Of a stretch of 29,522 nt of DNA, positions 1 to 7,672 are shown piece by piece (the stretch's first letter is position 1; each line of letters starts with the position of its first letter). This DNA comes from Alphaproteobacteria bacterium (GTDB taxonomy: Bacteria; Pseudomonadota; Alphaproteobacteria; SMXP01). Made by a program: the position numbers and the translations under genes. The notes under the pieces were generated by a model. The model did not search any database, had not been told where the DNA came from, and worked only from the letters and a program-made list of their open reading frames with translations. The stretch covers positions 1 through 29,522 of the forward strand of contig SMXP01000017.1 of NCBI GenBank assembly GCA_004356335.1. The letters run 5' to 3'.

Positions 1-41
1 CCCTGATACTTTCTTTACTCTCCAGCCTTTATGTGCTGGTT

Positions 42-142
42 AGCGCATTTAGGAAAAGTGGCTACTGGTTTTCCGTCCGAATGCGCGACAAAACAAAGAC
101 TTAAAGCACGTTAGGGAGTCCATCTTTTGTCAACGTGCTCTA
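42..142 (+). repeat. Composite palindromic repeat, copy 1 (subfamily A)
   Basis: Two hairpins lie in tandem. The first has arms GCGCATT and AATGCGC around a core with GGAAAA pairing TTTTCC. The second has AGCACGTT pairing AACGTGCT. A linker GACAAAACAAAGAC joins them. The unit is bounded by TA at 41-42 and 141-142. Its right end supplies the TAG stop of tolA. Positions 1-41 hold nothing recognisable. tolB normally follows tolA, but no start codon for it is visible between 1 and 139. Confidence 0.85.
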
Positions 143-1003
143 ACGCCCCATCATTTGGCTCGGATCAAAAGTCAGCAATAATTCGCCCCAGCTCGAATAT
201 TTGTCCGGCGGCATCTGGAACGGCTGACATTGAATGATAGCGCGCGAGGCACTCTCTGCGGCCGCAATGTAGGCGGCATTTCGATCTCCGCCAAAGCGGC
301 CGTCCGGTACCAATTCAGGCCTTTGTATTAAGTAACCATCCGGTTTCAAGAACACTTGCATGGTTACAATCAGCTCGTCGGCGTTGGCGGCGCCCAGCGG
401 CACATTCCAGCAACGCCGCATTTGAACCTTAAAGGCGTCTATCTCGCTCATGGTCAGACCGGTTTGCAACCCCGCCCCCGTGGTCGGCGCCTGCTCTAAA
501 AGGGGCGGCGGCGCCCCCGGTATCTCTTGAGGTTGCCGACGTTCTTGCGGCGCCTCTTGCGACTTGTCCAACAGGGCCGCGATCTCACTCAAACTGAACT
601 TCTTATCGGGCGGTTTTGGCTTTGCTCGGGGGCGAACATTGGGCAAGGGCGGCGGTTTGGCCTCGATCACTTTCGGCTTAGGCTGCGGTTCGGGTTCCGG
701 CTCCTCACCCGGCACGTATTCCACCTCCTCCGCCTCGGATTCCGGCGCCGGCGTGGCTGTTGGTGGTTTGATCGCCGCAAATTTCCGCTCTTCCTGTTGC
801 TCCGCAATAGGCTCTTCTTCCGGTTCGGATTCCGGCTCGCTCTCTTGGCGTGACTGAATATTGGTAAATTCGTCGATGGTTAAGAGCTCGACAGGAAGCA
901 CGCTCGGTATGTCACCCTGATTGAACGCCGACGGCAGGCCGACCACCAAGTAAAGGATCAGACCGGCATGTAGTGCGCCGGATGTGAGAACGCCAAACCG
1001 CAC
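140..1003 (-). CDS. tolA: TolA, Tol-Pal envelope spanning protein
   Basis: Periplasm-spanning arm of the Tol-Pal system. It links the TolQR proton-driven complex in the inner membrane to TolB/Pal at the outer membrane during constriction. Seen here: one N-terminal membrane segment (residues about 5-23), then a Glu/Pro/Lys-rich low-complexity stretch (about 50-170) with several PPP runs. The C-terminal TolA/TonB-like domain (about 185-287) contains RRCWNVPLGA and a second Cys near IIQCQPF, the usual conserved pair. The start is GTG at 1003, 9 bp downstream of the tolR stop. At 287 residues it is within the range for alphaproteobacterial TolA. The stop codon TAG lies in the end of a palindromic repeat, so the last residues (SQMMGR) may have been altered by the insertion. 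tolB and pal are not in the window. Confidence 0.9.
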   Translation of the reverse strand: MRFGVLTSGALHAGLILYLVVGLPSAFNQGDIPSVLPVELLTIDEFTNIQSRQESEPESEPEEEPIAEQQEERKFAAIKPPTATPAPESEAEEVEYVPGEEPEPEPQPKPKVIEAKPPPLPNVRPRAKPKPPDKKFSLSEIAALLDKSQEAPQERRQPQEIPGAPPPLLEQAPTTGAGLQTGLTMSEIDAFKVQMRRCWNVPLGAANADELIVTMQVFLKPDGYLIQRPELVPDGRFGGDRNAAYIAAAESASRAIIQCQPFQMPPDKYSSWGELLLTFDPSQMMGR

Positions 1004-1012
1004 GCTTACGCC

Positions 1013-1456
1013 TCAATATTGCTGCTCCGGATCGGTGATCAAAGCGACGCGGCGAAAACCCGCAGCGTTGATCGTGCCCATAACGGCCATGATTCGCCCG
1101 TAATTGACGTTCCTATCACCGCGCACGAAAATGCGCTCGTCATAGCCATTCTCCACTATGGCCATAAGCTTTTGCGCCAATTCACCGACCTCGATCACTT
1201 CCTCCTGGAGATACACTGTGCCATCCGCCTGGATGGTTATGGTCAAAGGCTCCTGATCCTCGGACATGGCCCTTGCCTGCGTTTTGGGCAAGTCTACGGC
1301 AACGCCCACCGTCAGAAGGGGCGCCGTAATCATGAAAACAATCAACAAGACAAGCATGACATCGACCAGGGGTGTCACGTTAATTTCATGCATCAGCGCT
1401 GAACGTCTGCGCCGTCCATTGTTTCCGTTATTTGCTCCGTAAATGGAGGCGGCCAT
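1013..1456 (-). CDS. tolR: TolR, Tol-Pal proton channel subunit
   Basis: ExbD/TolR family protein of 147 residues. It forms the proton channel with TolQ and is anchored by one N-terminal membrane helix, with a periplasmic domain. Visible features are a basic cytoplasmic N-terminus (GRRRRSALMHEINVTPLVDV), a helix at about 28-50, and the membrane Asp in the TPLVDVMLVLLIVF motif. The Asp is the proton-carrying residue in this family. The periplasmic domain ends with GFRRVALIT, typical of TolR/ExbD. The ATG start overlaps the tolQ stop as TGATG, indicating translational coupling. Confidence 0.95.
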   Translation of the reverse strand: MAASIYGANNGNNGRRRRSALMHEINVTPLVDVMLVLLIVFMITAPLLTVGVAVDLPKTQARAMSEDQEPLTITIQADGTVYLQEEVIEVGELAQKLMAIVENGYDERIFVRGDRNVNYGRIMAVMGTINAAGFRRVALITDPEQQY

Positions 1457-2172
1457 CAGATATCTCCTCCATCCAGCTGGCGCGACAGAATGCCGGAAAG
1501 ATCACCGGCAAAAGAATCAAGCCGGACACCGAAGCGGTTTATGTCGCTGGCGAACTTGTTATAAAACATGACCGCCGGTATCGCCGCCAAGAGCCCCAAC
1601 GCCGTTGCAAAAAGGGCCTCGGCAATACCGGGGGCAACCACCGCCAAATTCGTATCGCGACTTACCGCAATAGATTGAAACGAATTCATGATGCCCCACA
1701 CCGTCCCGAACAACCCAATGAAGGGCGAGACGGAACCGACAGTGGCAAGCGTCGTCATGCTCCGCTCCAGCCGGGTGAGTTCCTTCGTGGTGGTTGACGC
1801 CATAATCCGATTGATGCGTTCTTGAGTGGTCGGCGTAAAACCTCCCACCGATTCATGGGATTGGTGCCATTCGCGCATGGCGGCTCGGAACACACTCGCC
1901 ATGGGATTATCCGCGCGCGATCCCAAATTTTGATAAATGTCCTCAAGCGGCTTGCCGGACCAAAACATCTGCTCGAAACGATCCGCCTTACGGCTCAACC
2001 GGCCAATATTGAACCATTTATCGATGATGATCGCCCATGACCAGAAGGACGCCAGAATCAAAATGGCAATCACCGACTTGATGATCATATCGGCTTTGAA
2101 AAACAGCGCCCAGAGCGAAAAATCCAGCGCCGCCGGAGCGTTCATACCCTCCGCGATGACACTCGTATCCAT
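1456..2172 (-). CDS. tolQ: TolQ, Tol-Pal motor subunit
   Basis: MotA/TolQ/ExbB proton channel family, 238 residues from the ATG at 2172. I prefer this start to the GTG at 2205 because GAGAAG precedes it and the N-terminus then matches the family (MDTSVIAEG...). Three membrane segments are visible, near residues 20-45, 135-160 and 170-195. The central family signature is present as VGSVSPFIGLFGTVWGIM followed by APGIAEALFATALGLLAAIP. Together with TolR it converts proton flow into movement of TolA at the division site. It is the first gene of the tolQRA unit; ybgC, its usual upstream neighbour, is separated by about 290 bp holding a repeat and a promoter-like site. Confidence 0.95.
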   Translation of the reverse strand: MDTSVIAEGMNAPAALDFSLWALFFKADMIIKSVIAILILASFWSWAIIIDKWFNIGRLSRKADRFEQMFWSGKPLEDIYQNLGSRADNPMASVFRAAMREWHQSHESVGGFTPTTQERINRIMASTTTKELTRLERSMTTLATVGSVSPFIGLFGTVWGIMNSFQSIAVSRDTNLAVVAPGIAEALFATALGLLAAIPAVMFYNKFASDINRFGVRLDSFAGDLSGILSRQLDGGDI

Positions 2173-2253
2173 GAGACTTCTCGTTTGTCCTTGGGTTCCC
2201 CGCACCCCCAGCGGCCGCCACGCGACAGCTCGAGGAAAGCTAAGAATTACCCC

Positions 2254-2281
2254 TTTATAATGTGTCGAATCTAGGGCGCAA
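2254..2281 (-). promoter_or_regulatory. Putative housekeeping promoter of tolQRA
   Basis: On the minus strand TTGCGC (2281-2276) is followed after 16 bp by TATAAA (2259-2254), four and five matches to the sigma70-type consensus. It lies about 80 bp upstream of the tolQ ATG and downstream of the inserted repeat, so it would let tolQRA be expressed independently of ruvCAB-ybgC. Inferred from sequence only. Confidence 0.5.
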
Positions 2282-2305
2282 GTGGATAACCCTTAACCCA
2301 CACCC

Positions 2306-2440
2306 CTAGAGCATTTCCAAGATTAATTGACTCATGAAAATGCTCTAGATTCCTAGTTTGGTCGCGTTTTCGGACGGAAAACCGATAAAACAACAACTTA
2401 GGGTCTGGTTTTGATTCTATCAAAACCAGAAAGGCCCTAA
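2306..2440. repeat. Composite palindromic repeat, copy 2 (chimeric D/B)
   Basis: Begins TAGAGCATTTCC and forms a hairpin with GAAAATGCTCTA. It continues as the minus-strand half of subfamily D (AGTTTGGTCGCG, GGACGGAAAACCG). It then switches at GGAAAACCG into the plus-strand tail of subfamily B (ATAAAACAACAACTTAGGGTC). The end contains a perfect 12-bp inverted repeat, TCTGGTTTTGAT with ATCAAAACCAGA. The copy sits between ybgC and the tolQ promoter. Confidence 0.8.
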
Positions 2441-2460
2441 TGCAGCAAGCATTGATTCAC

Positions 2461-2922
2461 TCATACCCTGTCGTGACCGTTGGTCAAATAGTTGTCAAGT
2501 GCGTTGCGGACCGCGATCGGAATGCGGGTGGCACGGCCCTCAAGCGTGACGCATGCCGCCTCAAGTTTCGCCCGAACGAGATCTTCGTCACCACGCTTGA
2601 TTTGTTGGGAAGCAAAGAGTCGGGCACCGGAAAAACGAATGTAGGCCGTGTGCACCTCGAGCGCGTCTTCGATCAACGCCGGTTTTAAGAAATCGATTTC
2701 CATATGCACAATTGTCCACGTTACCGGGTTTTGATCAACCATCAATGAGCGATGGCTGACGCCCATGAGGCGCAAATAGTCACTTCGACCACGCTCCATA
2801 TAACGCAGGTAATTGGCGTGATAGACGACGCCGGACAGATCGGTGTCCTCATAATAAATCCGTACCGGGAGGATATGAATCCGGTCGCGAAAATAGCCGC
2901 TCGGGCCCGAGGACTCAGTCAT
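2461..2922 (-). CDS. ybgC: YbgC, Tol-Pal-associated acyl-CoA thioesterase
   Basis: Hot-dog fold thioesterase of the 4-hydroxybenzoyl-CoA thioesterase/YbgC family, 153 residues from the ATG at 2922. The family hydrolyses short- to long-chain acyl-CoA or acyl-ACP and is genetically linked to tol-pal. The active-site motif is clear: YYEDTDLSGVVYHANYLRYM, with the conserved Asp before the loop and the YHANY helix start. The start overlaps the ruvB 3' end by 8 bp, so it is co-transcribed with ruvCAB. The upstream TTG at 2937 would add five residues with no support. Its usual partner tolQ follows after a repeat-filled gap. Confidence 0.92.
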   Translation of the reverse strand: MTESSGPSGYFRDRIHILPVRIYYEDTDLSGVVYHANYLRYMERGRSDYLRLMGVSHRSLMVDQNPVTWTIVHMEIDFLKPALIEDALEVHTAYIRFSGARLFASQQIKRGDEDLVRAKLEAACVTLEGRATRIPIAVRNALDNYLTNGHDRV

Positions 2923-3970
2923 CGCTATTTTCCGCAAAAGGCCAGAGATTGCGTTCGGTCACGCTTTTCGGCGCAGCAAGCCCAAGATGATCAAAAGCCC
3001 CCAATGTCAGCATGCGGCCGCGCGGCGTTCGCTGAATCAGACCCTCCTGAATCAGATAAGGCTCGATAATATCCTCCAGCGCATCTTTCGCTTCACTCAA
3101 AGAAGCCGCCAGGGTTTCAATACCGACCGGACCACCGTTGAATTTATCGGCGATGGTCGTGAGATATCGATGATCCATAGCATCAAGACCGCGATGATCG
3201 ACCTCGAGGCGCGACAAAGCACGGTCGGCCATTTGAATGTCTATGGTGGCGACATTCTCCACTTCGGCAAAATCACGCACTCGGCGCAATAAGCGGCCGG
3301 CCACCCGTGGCGTACCGCGGGACCGCTTGGCCACTTCACTGGCGCCTTGTTCACTCAAATCGATACCTAACACCAGCGCCGCGCGTGTGATGATGAGTTT
3401 CAATTCCGCGACATCATAAAAATTCAGACGGATCGGGATGCCGAATCGATCCCGCAAAGGCGTTGTGATCAGGCCCGATCGGGTGGTCGCACCGATTAAG
3501 GTGAACGGCGCCAAGTCGATCCGCACTGCACGTGCGGCAGGGCCTTCCCCGATCATAAGATCGAGCTGAAAATCCTCCATTGCCGGGTACAGAATTTCCT
3601 CGACCGCCGGATTGAGCCGATGAATTTCATCGATAAAGAGCACGTCATGAGGATCGAGATTGGTCAGAATGGCGGCCAGGTCGCCCTTCTTTGCAATCAC
3701 CGGACCTGACGTTGTGCGAAAATTGACACCCAGCTCGCGCGCGACGATTTGCGCCAATGTGGTTTTACCCAGACCCGGTGGACCGTGAAACAGCACATGG
3801 TCCAACGCCTCGCCGCGGCGCTTTGCCGCTTCGATAAAAACAGTCAGATTATCGCGGGCTTGGCGTTGGCCAATGAAGGCGCCCAGATGTTGCGGCCGCA
3901 AGCTGGCTTCCGCCTGGTCGTCATCCTGTGAGCGCGCCGTCACTAAACGCTGTTCTTCTGGAACGGCCAT
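2915..3970 (-). CDS. ruvB: RuvB, Holliday junction branch-migration ATPase
   Basis: AAA+ hexameric motor that with RuvA drives branch migration of Holliday junctions; 351 residues. Visible motifs: Walker A GPPGLGKTTLA, Walker B LFIDEIHRL, sensor GATTRSGLI followed by PLRDRFGIP carrying the arginine finger region. The C-terminal winged helix contains GGPVGIETLAASL and LIQEGLIQRTPRGR. The ATG at 3970 is chosen over the GTG at 3973 because AAGGAGGT lies 6 bp before it. The start overlaps the ruvA stop as TGATG. Confidence 0.97.
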   Translation of the reverse strand: MAVPEEQRLVTARSQDDDQAEASLRPQHLGAFIGQRQARDNLTVFIEAAKRRGEALDHVLFHGPPGLGKTTLAQIVARELGVNFRTTSGPVIAKKGDLAAILTNLDPHDVLFIDEIHRLNPAVEEILYPAMEDFQLDLMIGEGPAARAVRIDLAPFTLIGATTRSGLITTPLRDRFGIPIRLNFYDVAELKLIITRAALVLGIDLSEQGASEVAKRSRGTPRVAGRLLRRVRDFAEVENVATIDIQMADRALSRLEVDHRGLDAMDHRYLTTIADKFNGGPVGIETLAASLSEAKDALEDIIEPYLIQEGLIQRTPRGRMLTLGAFDHLGLAAPKSVTERNLWPFAENSDD

Positions 3971-4620
3971 CACGCCACCTCCTTGAGCGCCGCTTTAATC
4001 AGATCGTTCACCGGGGGGTCATGGTCAAACGACGCATAGGCACTGGCGACCGCTTGACCTGCGCTGACTGCGTTATAACCTAAATTGACCAGCGCCGAGA
4101 TCGCATCGTTGCGCAACAGAATATCCTCAAGTCCCTCCCGGCGCTCGGCTTGGGAGACCGCCCCGCTGGTCGGAGAGGTCAACGCACTGTCCTGGGTGAC
4201 GGTGCGGAGTGCCTGTTCGGGCGGCTTGCGGCCGAGCAATTCGGTCACGATCCGCGCCGCCAATTTGGGCCCGACACCACTGGCCCGCGCGAAGGCAGCC
4301 TTATCCTGCAATGCCACCGCTTGACTCAAATCGCCCGGGGTCAGCACATCAAGGATCGCCAAAGCGACCCGCGCACCAACGCCTTGGACACCTTGCAAAT
4401 GAACAAACCAATCTCTTTCCAGCCAATGGGCAAACCCATAGAGCCGAATGGCATCTTCGCGCACATAGGTATCGATGGACAAAGACACTTTCTCACCGGG
4501 CGCCGGCAAGCTGGCCAGAACACGGGTCGAACAATGGACAAGGTAGCCCACGCCCGCCACGTCGATCAGGACCCAATCCTCGCCCGTATTGTCCAATATG
4601 CCCGTCAGTTTGCCGATCAT
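3970..4620 (-). CDS. ruvA: RuvA, Holliday junction binding subunit
   Basis: DNA-binding component of the RuvAB branch migration complex, 216 residues. The N-terminal OB fold begins MIGKLTGILDN and includes DVAGVGYLVHCS. The central helix-hairpin-helix pair includes LQGVQGVGARVALAIL and ASGVGPKLAARIVTELLG. The C-terminal three-helix domain (about 165-216) contacts RuvB and includes DAISALVNLGYNA. ATG at 4620; ruvC ends 24 bp upstream. The linker between domains II and III carries a Ser/Thr/Ala-rich stretch, normal for the family. Confidence 0.96.
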   Translation of the reverse strand: MIGKLTGILDNTGEDWVLIDVAGVGYLVHCSTRVLASLPAPGEKVSLSIDTYVREDAIRLYGFAHWLERDWFVHLQGVQGVGARVALAILDVLTPGDLSQAVALQDKAAFARASGVGPKLAARIVTELLGRKPPEQALRTVTQDSALTSPTSGAVSQAERREGLEDILLRNDAISALVNLGYNAVSAGQAVASAYASFDHDPPVNDLIKAALKEVA

Positions 4621-4644
4621 CCGACTTACCTTATATTTGGCCGA

Positions 4645-5226
4645 TTATTTGGCCAATTGCGCCGCTGTCTTGTCACCCACGGAAGTGGCCAGCCGATTTG
4701 AGTTCGACAGATGATGGGCATGACAAATGGCAATGGCGAGCGCATCGGCGGCATCCTCCGACGATATCTCACAGGCCGGCAACAAGATTTTGACCATGAC
4801 GCGAATCTGCCGCTTGTCCGCATGGCCGTTGCCGACGACGGTTTTCTTGACCAGATTCGGCGCATATTCCGCCACTGGTAGATGGCATTGGGCCGGCACC
4901 AACAAGGCAATGGCGCGGGCATGGCCTAGTTTTAGGGTCGCCACGGCGTCCTTGTTGACAAAGGTTTTCTCCACCGCCGCCTGATCGGGCTGCCATCGGC
5001 GCAGCACATCGGTCAGCCCGTCATAGAGGGTGAGCAATCTTTGCGACAGTGGATCGTGCTGGTTGGACGCGATGACACCATGGGCGACGTGGCTCAAATG
5101 ATTGCCCGTCATGTCGATCACCCCCCAGCCGGTACGCCGCAAGCCGGGGTCGAGCCCAAGTAATCGCGATTTAGGTTTCAAATCCTGCCCGCCCGGAAAT
5201 TGTCGAGATCCAATCGAATCGTCCAA
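4645..5226 (-). CDS. ruvC: RuvC, Holliday junction resolvase
   Basis: RNase H-fold endonuclease that cuts Holliday junctions symmetrically after RuvAB migration. Acidic catalytic residues are visible in LGLDPGLRRTGWGVI (Asp), AAVEKTFVNKDA (Glu) and SEDAADALAIAICHAHH (Asp). The motif APNLVKKTVVGNGHADK is family typical. No ATG precedes the catalytic core. The TTG at 5226, with GAGG four bases before it, gives 193 residues. A second TTG at 5181 (DLKPKSRLL) would give a shorter N-terminus closer to other RuvC proteins. First gene of ruvC-ruvA-ruvB-ybgC. Confidence 0.93.
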   Translation of the reverse strand: MDDSIGSRQFPGGQDLKPKSRLLGLDPGLRRTGWGVIDMTGNHLSHVAHGVIASNQHDPLSQRLLTLYDGLTDVLRRWQPDQAAVEKTFVNKDAVATLKLGHARAIALLVPAQCHLPVAEYAPNLVKKTVVGNGHADKRQIRVMVKILLPACEISSEDAADALAIAICHAHHLSNSNRLATSVGDKTAAQLAK

Positions 5227-5298
5227 CCGCCCTCAATTTAGCGCAAGAACTCTGTCCAGGCTAAGCCGATCGCAAAGGGGGGGCATACAAGCCGAGGA

Positions 5299-6045
5299 TT
5301 ACGCGCTCAGCTTTTCGATTTCGGCGTCGGACACATCGAAATTGGCATAAACATTCTGCACGTCGTCGTTATCTTCCAGGGCATTGAGCAGTTTAAACAG
5401 GGTCGCCGCCGCGTCGCCGCTGATCTCCACCGTATTTTGCGGCCGCCATATGATTTTGGCGCTTTGCGGTGCATCAAATTGCGCCGCCATGGCGGTATTG
5501 ACCTGGTGCAGCGAGGACGGGTCGCAATAAATCTCGTGACCCTCGTCGGAAAACACGCAATCGTCGACCCCAGCCTCTATCGCCGCGTCCAAAATACGAT
5601 CGGCATCGGCCACATCTGCCGGATATTGGAGCCATCCCACCCGATCGAACATGAAAGACACGCTGCCGGTTTCGCCCAAATTACCGCCGTTTTTAGTGAA
5701 AGTAGCGCGCACTTCACCGGCCGTGCGGTTCTTATTATCGGTCATGGCCTCAACGATGATACCGACGCCGCCCGGTCCAAAACCTTCGTAACGAATTTCC
5801 TCATAACTTTCGCCTTCGCCGCCTTGGCTCTTCTTGATGGCCCGTTCAATATTGTCTTTCGGCATGTTGTTGGCGCGCGCTTCTTGGATGGCCAAGCGTA
5901 ACCGGGGATTCTGATCCGGGTCGGGCGCACCCAGTTTGGCGGCGACGGTGATTTCCTTCGACAGTTTGGAGAAAACCTTGGACCGCTTTTTATCTTGGGC
6001 ACCCTTGCGGTACATAATGTTCTTGAATTTAGAGTGGCCAGCCAT
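5299..6045 (-). CDS. yebC: YebC/TACO1 family translation factor
   Basis: 248-residue YebC/PmpR family protein starting MAGHSKFKNIMYRKGAQDKKR, the family's invariant N-terminus. GGAGG lies 5 bp before the ATG at 6045. Hallmarks include NMPKDNIERAIKK, YEGFGPGGVGIIVE and TDNKNRTAGEVRATFTKNGG. Older annotation calls the family transcriptional regulators. Mitochondrial TACO1 and recent bacterial work point to a ribosome-associated role in translating difficult (proline-rich) stretches. It lies upstream of ruvC, the common arrangement. The longer frame to 6120 has no support. Confidence 0.95.
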   Translation of the reverse strand: MAGHSKFKNIMYRKGAQDKKRSKVFSKLSKEITVAAKLGAPDPDQNPRLRLAIQEARANNMPKDNIERAIKKSQGGEGESYEEIRYEGFGPGGVGIIVEAMTDNKNRTAGEVRATFTKNGGNLGETGSVSFMFDRVGWLQYPADVADADRILDAAIEAGVDDCVFSDEGHEIYCDPSSLHQVNTAMAAQFDAPQSAKIIWRPQNTVEISGDAAATLFKLLNALEDNDDVQNVYANFDVSDAEIEKLSA

Positions 6046-6348
6046 AAAGCCTCCGAAAACAGTCAGATTCCCCACTACCCAAACCGGCATGCCGACCTCG
6101 AGCGGGCCGCCCGTCACCAAGAAAATCCGGCGCGCCGATACCCAACATGATTAATCACGTCGCCCATCGACTTTCAAGATCGGCCCCCGCGTTAACCTTC
6201 AATCCCCGCATGATGGCCGCTCCTATAGGTTTTTCAAGGGTCACCGAACATTAACGATGATTTCGGGTTTTTTGGTGGCACGGACAATGCTAAGATCACG
6301 GGTGAGGAGAGATCTGCCAAAGAAGTGGATCACAAGGGACGACGGAAC
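6046..6348. other. Intergenic region upstream of yebC
   Basis: About 300 bp between yebC and the small plus-strand frame. It must hold the yebC promoter on the minus strand. I see a TTGAAA on the minus strand near 6175, but no well-spaced -10 hexamer that I would call. No repeat or RNA gene is visible. Confidence 0.4.
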
Positions 6349-6579
6349 GTGAAACAGATAGAAGAACGCGCGACCGACGCCGCCGTCATGGCACTCAATC
6401 GCGCAATCGATTCCATGACTGAAGCAAGCGCAGGTCTGCCCTGCAAGAGTGCGGCGTGCTTGTTGCGACTTTATGCGGATCAGATGGCTGACACGTCTTT
6501 GACCATTGCCCGATGGATGTCTCTGTCTCCGGATGGTTCGGACTTCCTGCCGATGCATAACCGTCGACTGACCCAATAA
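6349..6579 (+). CDS. Small hypothetical protein
   Basis: 76-residue frame from GTG 6349, with AGGGA about ten bases upstream; an alternative GTG is at 6325. The product begins MKQIEERATDAAVMALNRAI, appears helical and soluble, and has Cys in GLPCKSAACLLRL. I do not recognise a family. It stands alone between yebC and the ymdB unit, and a repeat starts 17 bp after its stop. It could be a lineage-specific gene or a chance frame. The opposite-strand frame at 6241-6654 begins inside a repeat and is considered a shadow. Confidence 0.4.
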   Translation: MKQIEERATDAAVMALNRAIDSMTEASAGLPCKSAACLLRLYADQMADTSLTIARWMSLSPDGSDFLPMHNRRLTQ

Positions 6580-6595
6580 GTCGTGGCGCTTTAAT

Positions 6596-6702
6596 CTAGA
6601 GCATTTTCGAGCGAAGTGGACACCGGTTCGCGTTAAGAAAATGCGACCAAACAAGGACTTAGAGCGTTTTCGCGATTCTGTTAAGTTCGGAAACGCTCTA
6701 AG
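6596..6702 (+). repeat. Composite palindromic repeat, copy 3 (subfamily C)
   Basis: TCTAGAGCATTTTC pairs with GAAAATGC. The inner stem is GCGAA with TTCGC around GTGGACACCGG, then linker GACCAAACAAGGAC. A second imperfect hairpin runs from AGAGCGTTTTCGCGA to AACGCTCT. Same subfamily as the tandem copies at the right end of the window. Confidence 0.85.
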
Positions 6703-6722
6703 GTGTCCGGCTGTTACCCGCC

Positions 6723-6823
6723 TTAGGGTCAGGTTTTGATGGAATCAAAACCTGACCCTAAGTTGTTGTTTTATCGTGTTTCCGGACGGAAAACCGGGTC
6801 CACTTTTCCTGGAAACACTCTAA
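6723..6823 (-). repeat. Composite palindromic repeat, copy 4 (subfamily B)
   Basis: Starts with a perfect inverted repeat of 18 bp per arm (TTAGGGTCAGGTTTTGAT and its complement, spacer GGA). It continues into the GTGTTTCC/GGAAACAC hairpin with inner GGAAAA/TTTTCC stem, and ends ACTCTAA. It is 20 bp from copy 3, together filling the gap before the ymdB 3' end. Confidence 0.87.
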
Positions 6824-6859
6824 ACAAGTAAAGCCCCAAGTCCCGGCCCGGAAATGCCG

Positions 6860-7672
6860 TTAAAGACGGGGCTTGTATTGTGACAAGCGACCGCCGATAC
6901 GCACCGGTTCGATCCGCTGAGCGAGACCGTCATCGGACGTCTCGACAAAGGTGCCGCACAAAGTGGCCTCGCCCGCGGCCGGTGTCAGGCGGCCGGTCGG
7001 TATGCCTTGAGCAAATCGCATCAGGGGCACTGACTTTTCCATACCGATGACGGAATCATAATCGCCGCACATGCCGGCATCGGATTGATAGGCCGTGCCG
7101 TTGAACAGAATTTGCCCATCGGCGGTCGGAATATGAGTATGGGACCCGACCACCAGGCTGGCCTGGCCGTCAACCATTTGGCCCATGGACATTTTCTCGG
7201 ACGTGGCTTCGGCGTGAATGTCGATCACGATGGCGTCCGCCGCCTCACCCAAAGGGTAAGCTTCTAAAACATCGGCCACGGCGGCGGCGGGATCGTCTAC
7301 CGGTTCCATGAAAAGCTGTCCCATCACATTGATGACCAACACATGACGGCCCTCGGGTGCGGCATAGAGCCCCATACCGCGACCCGGCGCCTTGCCCCTG
7401 AAATTGATCGGGCGCAGAAGCCGGTCTTCGAGATCGATGTAGTCGACGATTTCTCTTTGACTCCAAATGTGATTGCCCGAGGTCAAAACATCGATACCAA
7501 CGCCGAAGAAATCGCGGCAGATTTCTTCGGTCACACCGAATCCACCCGCTGCGTTTTCACAATTGGCAATAATGAAATCGAGGGCGAGCTCTTTCCGCAA
7601 TGGCGGGACATGCTCAAAAACAGCTTGACGGCCGGCGCGACCGACAATGTCACCGAGAAACAACAATCTCAT
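6860..7672 (-). CDS. YmdB-family metallophosphoesterase
   Basis: Calcineurin-like phosphoesterase of the YmdB/TIGR00282 family, 270 residues from ATG 7672. Characterised relatives hydrolyse 2',3'-cyclic nucleotide monophosphates and affect biofilm or motility decisions. Metal-binding motifs are present: GDIVGRAG near the start, NCENAAGGFG, TSGNHIWSQREI, DIHAEATSEK and VVGSHTHIPTADGQIL, then GMCGDYDSVIGM. The ATG overlaps the fau stop by four bases (ATGA), so the two are translationally coupled. The extra upstream residues of the open frame lie inside fau and are not used. Confidence 0.9.
   Translation of the reverse strand: MRLLFLGDIVGRAGRQAVFEHVPPLRKELALDFIIANCENAAGGFGVTEEICRDFFGVGIDVLTSGNHIWSQREIVDYIDLEDRLLRPINFRGKAPGRGMGLYAAPEGRHVLVINVMGQLFMEPVDDPAAAVADVLEAYPLGEAADAIVIDIHAEATSEKMSMGQMVDGQASLVVGSHTHIPTADGQILFNGTAYQSDAGMCGDYDSVIGMEKSVPLMRFAQGIPTGRLTPAAGEATLCGTFVETSDDGLAQRIEPVRIGGRLSQYKPRL

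Noticed and set aside
6046..6324. CtrA binding site (TTAA-N7-TTAA) upstream of yebC
   Set aside because: Several TTAA half sites but no correctly spaced pair; also not found before rcdA or trcR.
6241..6654. 137-residue minus-strand frame
   Set aside because: Begins inside a palindromic repeat and is rich in Arg/His/Cys; looks like the complement of the small plus-strand frame.
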